64,000 nucleotides of DNA, from NCBI RefSeq assembly GCF_000090795.2, contig NW_003546420.1:21542-85541 (forward strand), written 5' to 3'. Of this stretch, positions 41,605 through 60,048 are shown one piece after another. A program made the translations under genes and the position numbers. The notes below the pieces were generated by a model, which worked only from the letters and a program-made list of their open reading frames with translations, was not told the origin of the DNA and ran no database searches. The first letter of the stretch is position 1. Each line of letters starts with the position of its first letter. This DNA comes from Amphimedon queenslandica. Taxonomy: Eukaryota > Porifera > Demospongiae > Haplosclerida > Niphatidae.

Positions 41605-41793
41605 AAAGGAAGACATACCTCGTAGATTACTCTTATCTATTAGTAGTAGAACTTAATTTGCTGCTAACTTTTAAATGTTTCATTTTAGTCTTTTTCTTTT
41701 ATTTTCTGTTTTGTATCACACAGTTAGTGTGTGGGAGGCCTTAATTATAAACATTGTTTGCATTCTTTGAGTCATTAAACCAGCTCAGTAGAA

Positions 41794-42880
41794 ATGGCCG
41801 AGTTGTCTTCTTGTGGAAAGCTCTTTAGGATTCTGTTCTTGATCTTTAACTTTATCTTTTTGGTAAGTTAGCCTCCAAAACTCCTCATTAACACTTCTTT
41901 ATCAACTTAGCTCATTGGCATAGCTATATTCGCCCTGGGGATATATCTACAGGTCACCACACAGACCTATTCTTTCTTCACGGGAAGTGATGTGGTCAGC
42001 GGCGCTGTTCTACTCATAGTGGCTGGTCTCATAACTGGGATCATAGCTGGCCTCGGGTTTGTGGGAGCCTGCATGAAGTGGCGGCCATTGCTGGTTATAG
42101 TAAGAGCTCATTGTTATTGTAAACTGTTTATTTTATTGCATGAATTCAGTTTGCTATCATCCTCGTCCTCATTATCCTCATTGAGGTCATTACTGGTATC
42201 ATTGGGTTTGTCTTTCGTGATACTTTACGCGAGAGTTCTGGGGATGAGTATCAGACAAGACTCAACAATACTATCAGGGACTATCGCCGGAATCAAGATG
42301 AACCTGATTATGATGAGAATCTAAACAATGCTATGGACACGCTCCAAAATACAGTGAGCTTTCTGTTTCAATTAATAATAATAATAACAACAATTGTTAT
42401 TATTATTATTATTATTATTTTGTTTATACTCTAGTTGGAATGCTGCGGTACATTTGGTCCAAGTGACTGGGGGACACTCAATGGTGACTTTATATTTGAA
42501 AATACAGGAAGGCTCCCTAGTTCATGTGACTGTGACATTAATGATGATGACAACTGTGGGATGGTCTCCTTCACCTACACATACAACAATACAGTGACCA
42601 TGACATTCAATGGGACAGCTTGGACTCAAGTATGTTCATATTGTCCTCCTCTTGTTAACAACCTGTCCCTCCTATAGGGATGTTATGAAGCTACGATTGA
42701 TACTGTGGTCTACACTGCTGCTGTCTTTGGTGCTGTTGGTATGGCCTTTGGTCTTTTTGAGGTAAGTTTAACCTCTCATTAATTCAATTTAATTGCTTCT
42801 TTCACTAGATCATTGGAGTGTTCATTGCCCTTGGTCTCTGTTGCTGTATAACATCAGCAGGCAAAGAAGAATACGTCTAA
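41794..42880 (+). CDS. tetraspanin 4 of cluster
   Basis: Starts MAELSSCGKLFRILFLIFNF and ends SAGKEEYV. The large loop has LECCGTFGPSDW, C-x-C (LPSSCDCDIN), NC and GC (TQGCYEATIDTVVY). The segment before the loop is more acidic and longer than in tetraspanins 1-3 (ESSGDEYQTRLNNTIRDYRR). The tail ends E-Y-V. Intron positions are as in the other copies, with an AAT/TTA repeat in the intron before the CCG exon. Confidence 0.92.
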
Positions 42881-43066
42881 CTCTAACCAAACTTTAATAA
42901 ACTATATCTACTCCTTTTGAACAATGATAAATGATTTTCCTTTATTTTTAATTTTGGATCTTTTTTATTTGACTATGAGGCCTTTTGTTGTTTTAAGATA
43001 AAGCAGTGGATATAAATATACATGCATTAGCTCAAAGAAACATTGACAGAAGTGAATCATCTCATC

Positions 43067-44560
43067 ATGTTATGCTCGTGTTGCTCTGGAGTCCTTAGAC
43101 TATTCTTATGTTGCATCAACATACTCTTCTTTGTAAGTTTAGAAGGAGAGAGAGAGAGGGAAAGGTTGCTTGGTGAAAGGTGATACATAATGGCATTAAC
43201 AGCTTGTTTTGCTGCATCATTTGAGTTGCTATTTGAACAGCTCATGAATACTGTTCTAATGTTACAAGGCTTTGAAGGTGTCAATATTATTGCAATGATC
43301 ACTTGTGCAGGCAATTGGTGCTACTATTCTAACTATTGGCACATTGCTAATCACTTCAAGCAATGACTTTACATACATAACCAGTGACATGAGGACTGGA
43401 GTCATACTAATAATAGTAATGGGCTCTCTTCTTTCTTGTGTATCAATCGTTGGTGTAGCTTCAACTGCTTCTGCATGGAAACCACTTATCTTTGCAGTAA
43501 GCACATGCAACCATTGCAGAATGTACCATCTCTCTCTCTCTCTCTCTCTCTCCCAATCAGAATGTGCTAGTGTTGGTTTTGCTGATTCTATTAGAACTAA
43601 CTGCTGGAATCTACACTATGACCTCCTACTCATCACTTGTAAGGAATAATGACACAGCAGTCACTCTGATTGTATTTATAGCACATTCCATATAAGGAGT
43701 GCCTGCTATTCATAGAATGCATTGATGTTACTATTTATAGTTATTTCCATATAAGGAATTTTCTTTATTAGAAATCAACTGTTGGTGAACATATGCATGA
43801 AGCCATAGAAAAGTATGAAGAGGAGAGTCAATACCAGGAATTTGTTGATTTCTTTCAAAAAAATGTAAAAGACAAAAATGATAGCAATAATTTATAAATA
43901 ATAATTAATAGTATAATTGCTGTGGATATGAGGACTCAAGTGATTGGAGAGGCTATCATAACAATACAAAGAAGCTACCGAATGATTGCAAGTGCAACGG
44001 TACATTAGACAACTCCATCTGCTCGTTTAATGAACGTTATAAAGTTACAGTTTGGTCAAAGGTACCTCATAGTCAGTTTGTCTATTAACCAGTTAAGAAG
44101 CATTTCATTAATTAATATGTGCAATATTTGGAGTGTACTGTCTGGCACTAGATTAGTTTATTGATGCAATATAATGAATGTATTGACTAGTGAAGGTATG
44201 CCTATTGTCGCATGTATTGTGATTCTGTTGAAGGATGTTGTACAGTTCCTGTTATATGAACTATGTCATGTTACAATGTTGAATACATCATCACATGTCT
44301 CATCTCTAGGGCTGCAGTGATGCAATAAAAGATGTGATTGACAGGTTGAGCTGGTCACTTGGTATGACTGCAATCGGGCTAACTATAGTACAGGTACTTA
44401 TACAATGAATAATGATAATTGTAACTGGGTCTGATCCTTCCATTTGTGACAGCTGCTGACATTAGGACTTACTGTTGTCTTTTGCTTATGTAAAGTTATT
44501 GAGACAAAGAAATCATCATCATACGCTCTGAATGATCAGCAGAAACTGCAAAAACAATAA
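43067..44560 (+). CDS. tetraspanin 5 of cluster (divergent)
   Basis: Starts MLCSCCSGVLRLFLCCINIL and ends NDQQKLQKQ. The large loop has YNCCGYEDSSDWRGY, C-x-C (LPNDCKCNG), IC and GC (SKGCSDAIKD). Unlike copies 1-4 it has a longer hydrophilic tail with neither a YxxPhi nor an E-x-V terminus, and its introns are longer. Helix 2 and the small loop are poorly conserved. It is clearly a tetraspanin but has diverged faster, so its partners may differ. Confidence 0.88.
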
Positions 44561-45028
44561 ACAACACATAAACTGAGTAGATTGTGCATCTCCTGTCACT
44601 ACTGATGTTTTGTATTCATGCAATAATAATTATCAAGAAATAATTCAAAACACCCACAATATCATATTATGGTTTAACTGGTGCAGCCCTTATATGAGAG
44701 GATTGGAATGGATTGTTATGTAAACAATTATTTGACTGGCTTCAGGTGTAGTAGGGTCTTACTAAGAATATAATTGATGCATATATAGCTAATTTAATAA
44801 CTATTAGTCTCCAAAGGGCAGCAGAGAGATAGCAAACTAACTAGTAGCCATGTTTTACACAAAGTTGTTGAAATATGCTCACTCATGGGTTACATAAACA
44901 AGCTGGGAAAGCTTTTGTAAATTTTTAAATTAGCACAAAAATTATAACTGTTTTTGTTTTAAATAAAAATTAGGAAGCTATCGGCATTTAAGTAATTGAC
45001 TAACGACTTACCTTAAAATAATAGCACA

Positions 45029-45077
<49 letters not shown>

Positions 45078-45363
45078 TTGTAAAAGTTACCTACACCCAC
45101 ACACAATAACTATCTAACCATTGACCATATTTGGTCAGTGGAATGCAACCTTGAAGTGTGCAATCAGTGATTACTATACACTGGATCACATGTTGCCTGC
45201 TAGTGTTATTATAGTACAATTACAATAGTAGGCAGTATTGATTGTAGCTCCTGTCTACAGGGCTTGAAAAGACAAAAGGTAAAAGGAATATAATTGTGAA
45301 TTTAATCTATTATTATATTAGAATATTTGTTATTGTAATAACAAGAAGAAAGGAAAAGGTGTC
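44561..45363. other. intergenic between tetraspanins 5 and 6
   Basis: About 800 bp, AT-rich, with an ATA microsatellite at about 45030-45076. No credible coding sequence or RNA gene is seen. It is among the longest spacers within the cluster. Confidence 0.4.
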
Positions 45364-46490
45364 ATGGGAAATGCTAAAAAGGAGATTGGTTGCTGTGGAC
45401 ACGGGATAAGGATACTGTTTCTAATCCTCAACATATTCTTTGTGGTAAGATTCAAACACACTCAAGATAAACAAACTAACCTTTCTCTCTCTCTCAGCTA
45501 ATAGGCCTGGGGCTTGTAGCCGGTGGAATATACCTTGTAGTGGTAGGAGACACTTACAGCTTCATCACTAACAATACTTACGCTGCCGGGGCACCTATTC
45601 TCATCGTCTGTGGCGTAGTAACCCTCATAATAGCTATTGTAGGACTAATAGCCGCCATTGGACTCTGGTGGCCACTGCTACTCATAGTAAGTAAAGTAAT
45701 TAGCCATTTTCACACTTTTAATTAATTAAAAATTATTATTATTATTTATTTTCATCATTCCCAATACAGTATAGTGTTGTCCTTGGTGTTGTAGTGATCC
45801 TGGAGATTGTGGCGGCAATACTTGGTTTTGTATTTCAAACACAGCTGGTAAGTTACCAATGGCACTAATACACTGGTTATTCATTTATAATGCATAGGGA
45901 GATTATTATGCTGAAGTGTTCAACAGGACAATTCATGAGTTTCAAATTAATGAAACCACTGATGCCATTAGCTTTGTGAATTCCGTCCAAGAAGAAGTAA
46001 AACCTTTATAAAGAAGATGTATATATACAAAGATATTATGTAGTTTGAGTGCTGTGGAGTGTTTGAACCTAGCGACTGGCTAACTACTAGCTATTATATG
46101 GAGACAGGTGGATTCCCTGACTCGTGTCTATGTACAAACGGAACATCAGGCTGCACTGTTGTTGAAGGAGCTAGCGTGTATAGCCAAGTAAATTATAATA
46201 ACACCAACAAAAACACATTTTCTGATACTTACATAAACATCATCAACTATTTGAATTACTCTCTCCCTCTCTCTCCCTCTCAGGGTTGTGATGGAAGCTT
46301 TTTTGAGTTTGTAAGGAGCAATGCAGCTGCTATTGGTGGAATAGGATTAGCTTTTGGACTTTGTGAAGTAAAATAGACTCACCACTTATTAATTATTAAT
46401 TATTATTAATAGATATTGGGTGTGGTTTTTGGCATCATTCTGTGTTGCTGTTTGTTCAGTAAAAGGAATAGTGATGATTGGACAGTTTGA
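45364..46490 (+). CDS. tetraspanin 6 of cluster
   Basis: Starts MGNAKKEIGCCGHGIRILFL and ends RNSDDWTV. The large loop has FECCGVFEPSDW, C-x-C (FPDSCLCTNG), then SGC and GC (SQGCDGSFFEFV). The central helices (YAAGAPILIVCGVVTLIIAI) match the cluster pattern. Its tail is acidic and lacks E-x-V. The MGNAKKEIGCC N-terminus offers several cytoplasmic Cys likely to be palmitoylated, and Gly2 could be myristoylated; both are inference. Confidence 0.92.
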
Positions 46491-46599
46491 TAAATCAATC
46501 AAGAGTGAACAATACATAAGTACTATTATGATGAACTAATAAAGTTTGTTATTATTTTTGTTTTAAAATATTTTTGTTGAGTATTTTATGCTGGTCCTT

Positions 46600-47135
46600 A
46601 TTTGCTGTAAAAAGTACATCAAATTTAGCTCAAATGCACAATAACCTACTTATCGCATAAAGTTTTTGATTAAAATTAAATTTTTTAAAATTACTAAAAA
46701 ATCAGGCAAAAATCCCTTTACTATAGTACATGGTCTCGTGCCAAATTTTGCCAAAAATGAAAAGGAGAAAATTCATTTTTATAACTTTATCTGATGCATA
46801 TATGTGTACTTACATTGTGTAAAAAGTTTGAGCTGATTTCGATCAAGTTTAGATTTTTCACGAATTTTTAAAGTTGCTCCAAAATCGGGCCAAAGTCCCT
46901 GTACTATATAGTACATGGTCTCGGGCCAATTTTGTCAAAAATGAAAAGGAGAGAATTCTTCATTTTTATAACTTTATCTGATGCATATACATGTACTTAT
47001 GTTGTGTAGCAAGTTTGAACTGATTCCAATCATGTTTGGGTTTTTCACGAGTTACTCAAGAAACCAGATGAAAGTCCCAGTACAATAGCATGGACTTTGG
47101 CCAAGTTTCATGAAATTGAGAGTCCTCCATTTTTA
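46600..47135 (+). repeat. diverged 177-family copies in the tetraspanin 6-POLR2L spacer
   Basis: About three degenerate copies in the forward orientation: GCATATATGTGTACTTACAT then TTGTGTAAAAAGTTTGAGCTG, the dyad-bearing block CTGTACTATATAGTACATGG, and a GGGCCAATTTTGTCAAAAATG block. They belong to the monomeric form seen also at 53.3 kb. They fill the spacer of two convergent genes. Confidence 0.8.
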
Positions 47136-47207
47136 GTAATTGATTATGTTGCACAAAAGCTTCATATTTATACTAACAGTAACAATAATAATAATAAATT
47201 AAAGATG

Positions 47208-47633
<426 letters not shown>

Positions 47634-49221
47634 ATGGCTGCAAGCAGTTTCATGAAAATTGTCTTTCTCTGTGTCCAGATATTTGTCATAGTAAGTTCCT
47701 TTTATTTTATAATACAAATACACTAAACTTTCTTTCCCCCAGCTACTCGGTTTAGGGCTGATAATAGTTGGATCTTGGGCTGAGGTTGAGAGTAACAGAT
47801 ACGATGAGTTGGTGTCACTGAAAGAGCTACAGTACGGGCCGTACCTCGCCATTGCTTCTGGCTGCGCACTGGTAGTGGTGTCTGTTATCGGTATAGTGGG
47901 GGCCTGCTGTGAAACGAAGATAAACAAATTCCTCCTCTCCTTTGTAAGCAATCCTCCCTCAGCCTCTTACCAGATGCTAAACAGATATACTGTGATTGTT
48001 GTCTTGTTATTGCTTGTATAACATTAAAATGTATTTGTAATGTTCTTATTTTAATGTCTCTCCTTATAGTTCATAATATTAGTGTCGATTATTGCAGTCG
48101 GACAACTGGCCAGTGGAATATTGTCACTAGTTTACAGGGACCTTGTGAGATCTCACTTATTTATTTATTTATTTATTTATTTATTGATAGTCGGAAAGGT
48201 TAATAAGAGATGAGTTAAATACAACATTTTACCAGTATGGCAACATATCAATGAATGACACTAGAGCTGCCTGGGACCACATACAGTCCACTGTAAGATA
48301 ACCTCTGTAATGTATAGTGTATAGTGTATTGAAACCATTCATTGTGTGTTCCCAATAATCAGTCAATCTATCAACAAGTACACACGTACAGTAAATGTGC
48401 TTCTTGTTTTTAAATTAGTTTGTTATAACTAAAGGAACAATATACAGTTCAGTTTATATTATAATATCTTATTTCTTCATTAGTTTCAGTGCTGTGGTGT
48501 CAATGGTGTTAATGATTGGGTTGTTTTTAACGCTAATTTCTCATCAGTGATTGATCTGTACCCGACTTCATGTTGTACTAATACCACTAATAATAACTGT
48601 GGAAGAATCACTGGCGTGAATCAGAATGTATTCACTCAGGTATGAGGACGATGAATGCACTAAAATTATCATAAATGGGATTTTGATGTTATTGTATAGT
48701 TTAGTGTAGTACTAGTACTAGTACTGATAATTTAATTGATTAATAATTGTTGCTATGACTGCACGAAGATACACTCCAGCTGGAGCTATTGGTATGAGTT
48801 GTAAGAGTTGTAGGGAAATTGCAATTGGCAGATTATATATTAGAAAACATGAGGGGGCATTTTAAACTGGCGGTGGATCCAAAGAGTTGAGCAGCTGTAG
48901 AATAGTGAATGAGTTACTCGTGCATAGGGACATACTACACTTGGCAACGGATTATCATATGAACAACAACATTTGATATTTATCCATCCCGGGGATTTTT
49001 CTAATCTCTCTCTCTCTCTCTTCTGTTAGGGGTGTCAAGAAGTCCTGGTAGATATTGCTCGAAGAATATTATTAATATCAGGGACTGAAGCCTTTGTATT
49101 TCTTATTGGAGAGGTAACAACGACAATGCAGTGTATGGTAGTATGTCTTGTCTCTTCTTTATAGATGTTCATCATAGCAACTACAGTATTCTTACTGTGT
49201 CTCAGCGACTTTGACGACTAA
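47634..49221 (+). CDS. tetraspanin 7 of cluster (canonical CC-type loop)
   Basis: Starts MAASSFMKIVFLCVQIFVIL and ends LCLSDFDD. The large loop has FQCCGVNGVNDW, an adjacent Cys pair (YPTSCCTNTT) as in most animal tetraspanins, NC and GC (TQGCQEVLVD). It therefore differs from copies 1-6, which all have C-x-C at that position. The tail is short and acidic. Introns are at the standard positions but longer. It may be an older, unrelated neighbour or the ancestral form of the cluster. Confidence 0.9.
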
Positions 49222-49310
49222 AAAACTTTAAAAATGAAATGAAATCATTTTAAAATAATCATCAAACATCATTGATATTATCAACATTATTAATACGTTT
49301 GTATAACATG

Positions 49311-49378
<68 letters not shown>

Positions 49379-49712
49379 GATTATTCATTTATTCACATAC
49401 AGTTTGGTTTGCCTCTAATTACAATTCTTATGTTAATAAAATTAATTGATTCTTAGAATATCGATTACTCCAATTTGTTAGAGTCAAATTGAATTACCAA
49501 TGAATTGTACAAATTACTATAGTGATGTGTACATATTAATAATAGTGATAGTAACAATGAAAGAGGAAATGATGTCCATTTGTAATATAAATATGATAAT
49601 AATGATTTGTAACAGTATATACCTGTCAATTTAACATTTAAAATATAAAACTTATTCAAACTTGACATAAAAATAACTACAGACATGATTGCATAAATGT
49701 TTATTATTATTA
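49222..49712. other. convergent spacer between tetraspanin 7 and CLN3
   Basis: Contains a pure TTA microsatellite of about 65 bp (about 49313-49378) and AT-rich 3' UTR-like sequence. No open frame of note. Confidence 0.45.
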
Positions 49713-50681
49713 TTATTTATCAGCAAATATTGTTTTAAACAGAGGTATAGGTAGGCCAGTTCCTAACAGAATCCCGATTGAGATGCTCATTCCGACTAAA
49801 TTAGTACAGAGTTCTCTATCTGATGAAGGATACTTCTCGTCTGTTCTCAATAAATAGAATATATTAACATATGAAGCACCTGGAGGAGGAGAGGGAGAGA
49901 AGCAATTCAAAAAAGGAAATATAGTCCATGGTCTTTTCAGAAAAATCCCCTGTACTATAGTCCATGGTTTTTTCCAAAAAATTAGCTCCAAAACCATCCC
50001 AAATTTTATTACATTTTGTGATACATATTGATGCCCTTATGCTGTGTAGAAAGTTTGAGCTGATTCCAACTTCAATTTTTAAAGTTACGGCCATTTTAAG
50101 AAAACGTCAAAATTCTGAAAAAATCCCTGTACTATAGCCCATGGTTTTTTCCAAAAAATGGCTCCAAAACTACCCCAAATTTTTATTACATTTTGTGATA
50201 CATATTGATGCCCTTATGCTGTGTAGAAAGTTTGGGGTGATTCCGACTTCAATTTTTCAAGTTACGGCCATTTTAAGAAAACGTCAAAATTTTGAAAAAA
50301 TCCCTGTACTATAGCCCATGGTTTTTTCCAAAAAATGGCTCCGAAATCACCCCAAATTTTTATTACATTTTCTGATACATATTGATGCCCCTATGCTGTG
50401 TAGAAAGTTTGAGCTGATTCCAACAAATAATTTTATAGTTTCTCTATTACCTCCTAATAATCCAACGAAAACCATGTAAGACGGCAGTACATAGACTGGG
50501 AGAAACTTCCACTAAATAATAATACATAAATAAATAAATAATTAATTGATTGCCACACCCACTCACCCATGCTTGCAGTATCCATACAATCATATTAATT
50601 AATTGAAATAAAGTGAAAATGTGAATTTGTCTAATTTGAAATAATTGAACTGATGATCTTGAGACAAAGACACCAGCCTAC

Positions 50682-50751
<70 letters not shown>

Positions 50752-51850
50752 ATAAGGACACAGTGTCAGTGGATAGATGTATGGGCTCCAATCAATTACT
50801 TGATAACAAAGTTGAAGCGATGCATAAAGTTCAGGACATTGTAATTCACTGATAGAGAATTCTTCCTATTAATAAAAATAAAATAAATAAATGAAGAGAC
50901 ATACTGTACCTCTGGTCTACTTTTGGCGGCAAAGCCTCTACAAGTGTATTCAAAAAAATATACGAAAATCATCTAATGATTGAGAAGCAATAACCATCAG
51001 ATTAATAAAGATAAAACTTCTTACATTAAAAATTAGCCATGAAGACAGCTTTAAACATCTTAATATTCTTTTGAAAGAACCTTCACCTGAAGCAGCTGCT
51101 ACCACTCCAGGGTCATTATTACTGACTTTATCTTGAACTGAGAGAAAAGAAATGAATCTAGTGAAGGTAAGGACTGGGGGCATACTTTGAAGAGGCTGGG
51201 TTTCTTCGTTATTTGATTCTTTCACAGCTGGTGGGGCTTTAATTAGAATAAAATAAGCTCCCCAGTATAATACAATGATAGGCAGAGTCCCAATAAATAC
51301 AAACCTAATTCATTAATTAATTAATATTCATTAATTAATTAATTATTAGTATGTTGTTGTTTACCTGTTTATCTTTTTCAATTTGCTTGCATAGTCAGTC
51401 GAATCAGGATCAATAACAGTGTTACCATGGTTACCACTGACCACTGTCACCTCCGCTATGCAAGCTGTGAAATAAATGATAAACCACACCCCCTTTGAAG
51501 CCACACCCCTTACATAGCGCTATGTAGAGAACAGCTCCGACTACTCCAGCCATTCCAGTACCACTAGACCAGGCATTAATGTGTTCTTTACTGAACTTAC
51601 TCAAAAACCCTAATGTCAAACTAAAGGAGGGACAGGTCATGAGCAGGTGCTGGTTGACTCACTTTTCCCCAAAAGAAGAACTCATTCCAGTTAGGACTAT
51701 GGAGGCCAGAGCAATCCAAAAATTAGGAGCTAAGATAACACCAGTAAGACCTGTTAATGAAACAAGTAAGACTGGTTTAAGACCAGTTATTCATAACTTT
51801 GAATAATATATAATAGAAATAATAATAATAATAATAACAATAATAATAAC

Positions 51851-51908
<58 letters not shown>

Positions 51909-52441
51909 TACGGTAGATTTTAAATATTTTACCAGCTGCCATTAAGCATCCGTTGAATATAAACCGAATCCAAAACGGGAAACTGGTCGTTGATATAAGA
52001 GTATTGGCACCTGAAGTGGGTGGAGACTCAATAATGATGATTATAGAAATGATAAAACTATACATGACGCCCAATGACTAAACCTAAATACTTGTTCATT
52101 ATTATGTACTACTTGCATGACCTTTGGCCAATTTTAAAGCAAACTTAGGAATTAATTACCTTTAGCAACAAATCCAAGAGCAACATTTGAAAACATAACC
52201 AAAGTGACAAGGTTAGCCTGCCCAAAACTAAAGAGCAAAGTTGCTGTTAAAATGTCTGACAAAATAAACATACACATACCTGGTGGAGAGGACCTTAGCA
52301 GATGAATTAACGACTACATAGGGAAGATTATTGATAGTACCAAGTATGAAGAAACCAATCTAAAGAAAGGAAATAAACAACTAACTCCAGGAAAGTAATA
52401 TATACCCAGTTTCTGTAAAAATATACTTTATTGGAGGACAT
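49713..52441 (-). CDS. CLN3: battenin (CLN3), lysosomal membrane protein
   Basis: The minus-strand product starts MSSNKVYFYRNWIGFFILGT followed by INNLPYVVVNSSAKVLS, the N-terminal CLN3 signature (human [22 protein letters not shown]). Later blocks include INAWSSGTGMAGVVGA (human ISWWSSGTGGAGLLGA), a VFVSRSS-type segment, FLPVYVLPSYMVFVGLLG and GASYVNIFYLLRTD. It is polytopic. Human CLN3 supports lysosomal glycerophosphodiester handling and is mutated in juvenile Batten disease. The intron between GLLG and GASYV carries 177-bp repeats; others have AAT microsatellites. The tail after the last helix is short and ends LFKTIFADK. A CACGTG site lies 52 bp upstream of the ATG. Confidence 0.9.
49915..50430 (+). 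repeat. 177-bp repeat array (about three copies) in the last CLN3 intron
   Basis: Anchor TGTGTAGAAAG at about 50041, 50219 and 50397, a 178-bp step. Copies carry TTACATTTTGTGATACATAT (GTG in place of CTG) in two units. Orientation is antisense to CLN3. Confidence 0.93.
50682..50749. repeat. (AAT)n microsatellite in a CLN3 intron
   Basis: About 68 bp of uninterrupted AAT. A second, longer tract with a few AAC interruptions lies at about 51818-51906 in another CLN3 intron. Confidence 0.9.
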
Positions 52442-52639
52442 ACTGTACTGCTGCAATCAATGATTGATAATGGATTGTGGGTGGGGCTAGATCACGTGGT
52501 TTCAGTATACTTCCGGATACTTTACTAGTTTACTTTAATAAAGTTTACTTTAGATTTTTAATTTTAACAACATAAACAACATAAACAATATATTTATATC
52601 TAAGTGATTGGGTAATAAAGCACTCATCTATTAATTATA

Positions 52640-52700
<61 letters not shown>

Positions 52701-52702
52701 GT
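52442..52702. promoter_or_regulatory. CLN3 upstream region and PIK3C2 3' spacer
   Basis: GATCACGTGG (CACGTG at 52493-52498) and GTATACTTCCGG (52505-52516) lie 50-75 bp upstream of the CLN3 ATG. The 12-mer is identical to the one in the UMPS/SIKE1 promoter. The far end of the spacer is an AAT microsatellite (about 52642-52699) abutting the PIK3C2 stop. The E-box core resembles the CLEAR element that TFEB binds at lysosomal genes in mammals. Confidence 0.5.
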
Positions 52703-59926
<7,224 letters not shown>

Positions 59927-60048
59927 TGAGAGCAGCTATTTAATAGGAGCAGCCACACCTACTCAAGGCCACACCTACAAGAATGCATGTTTTGTTTGCA
60001 TTTTCTGTTACACAATGGATTAATAAAATTACATTTTAAAATATCTTG

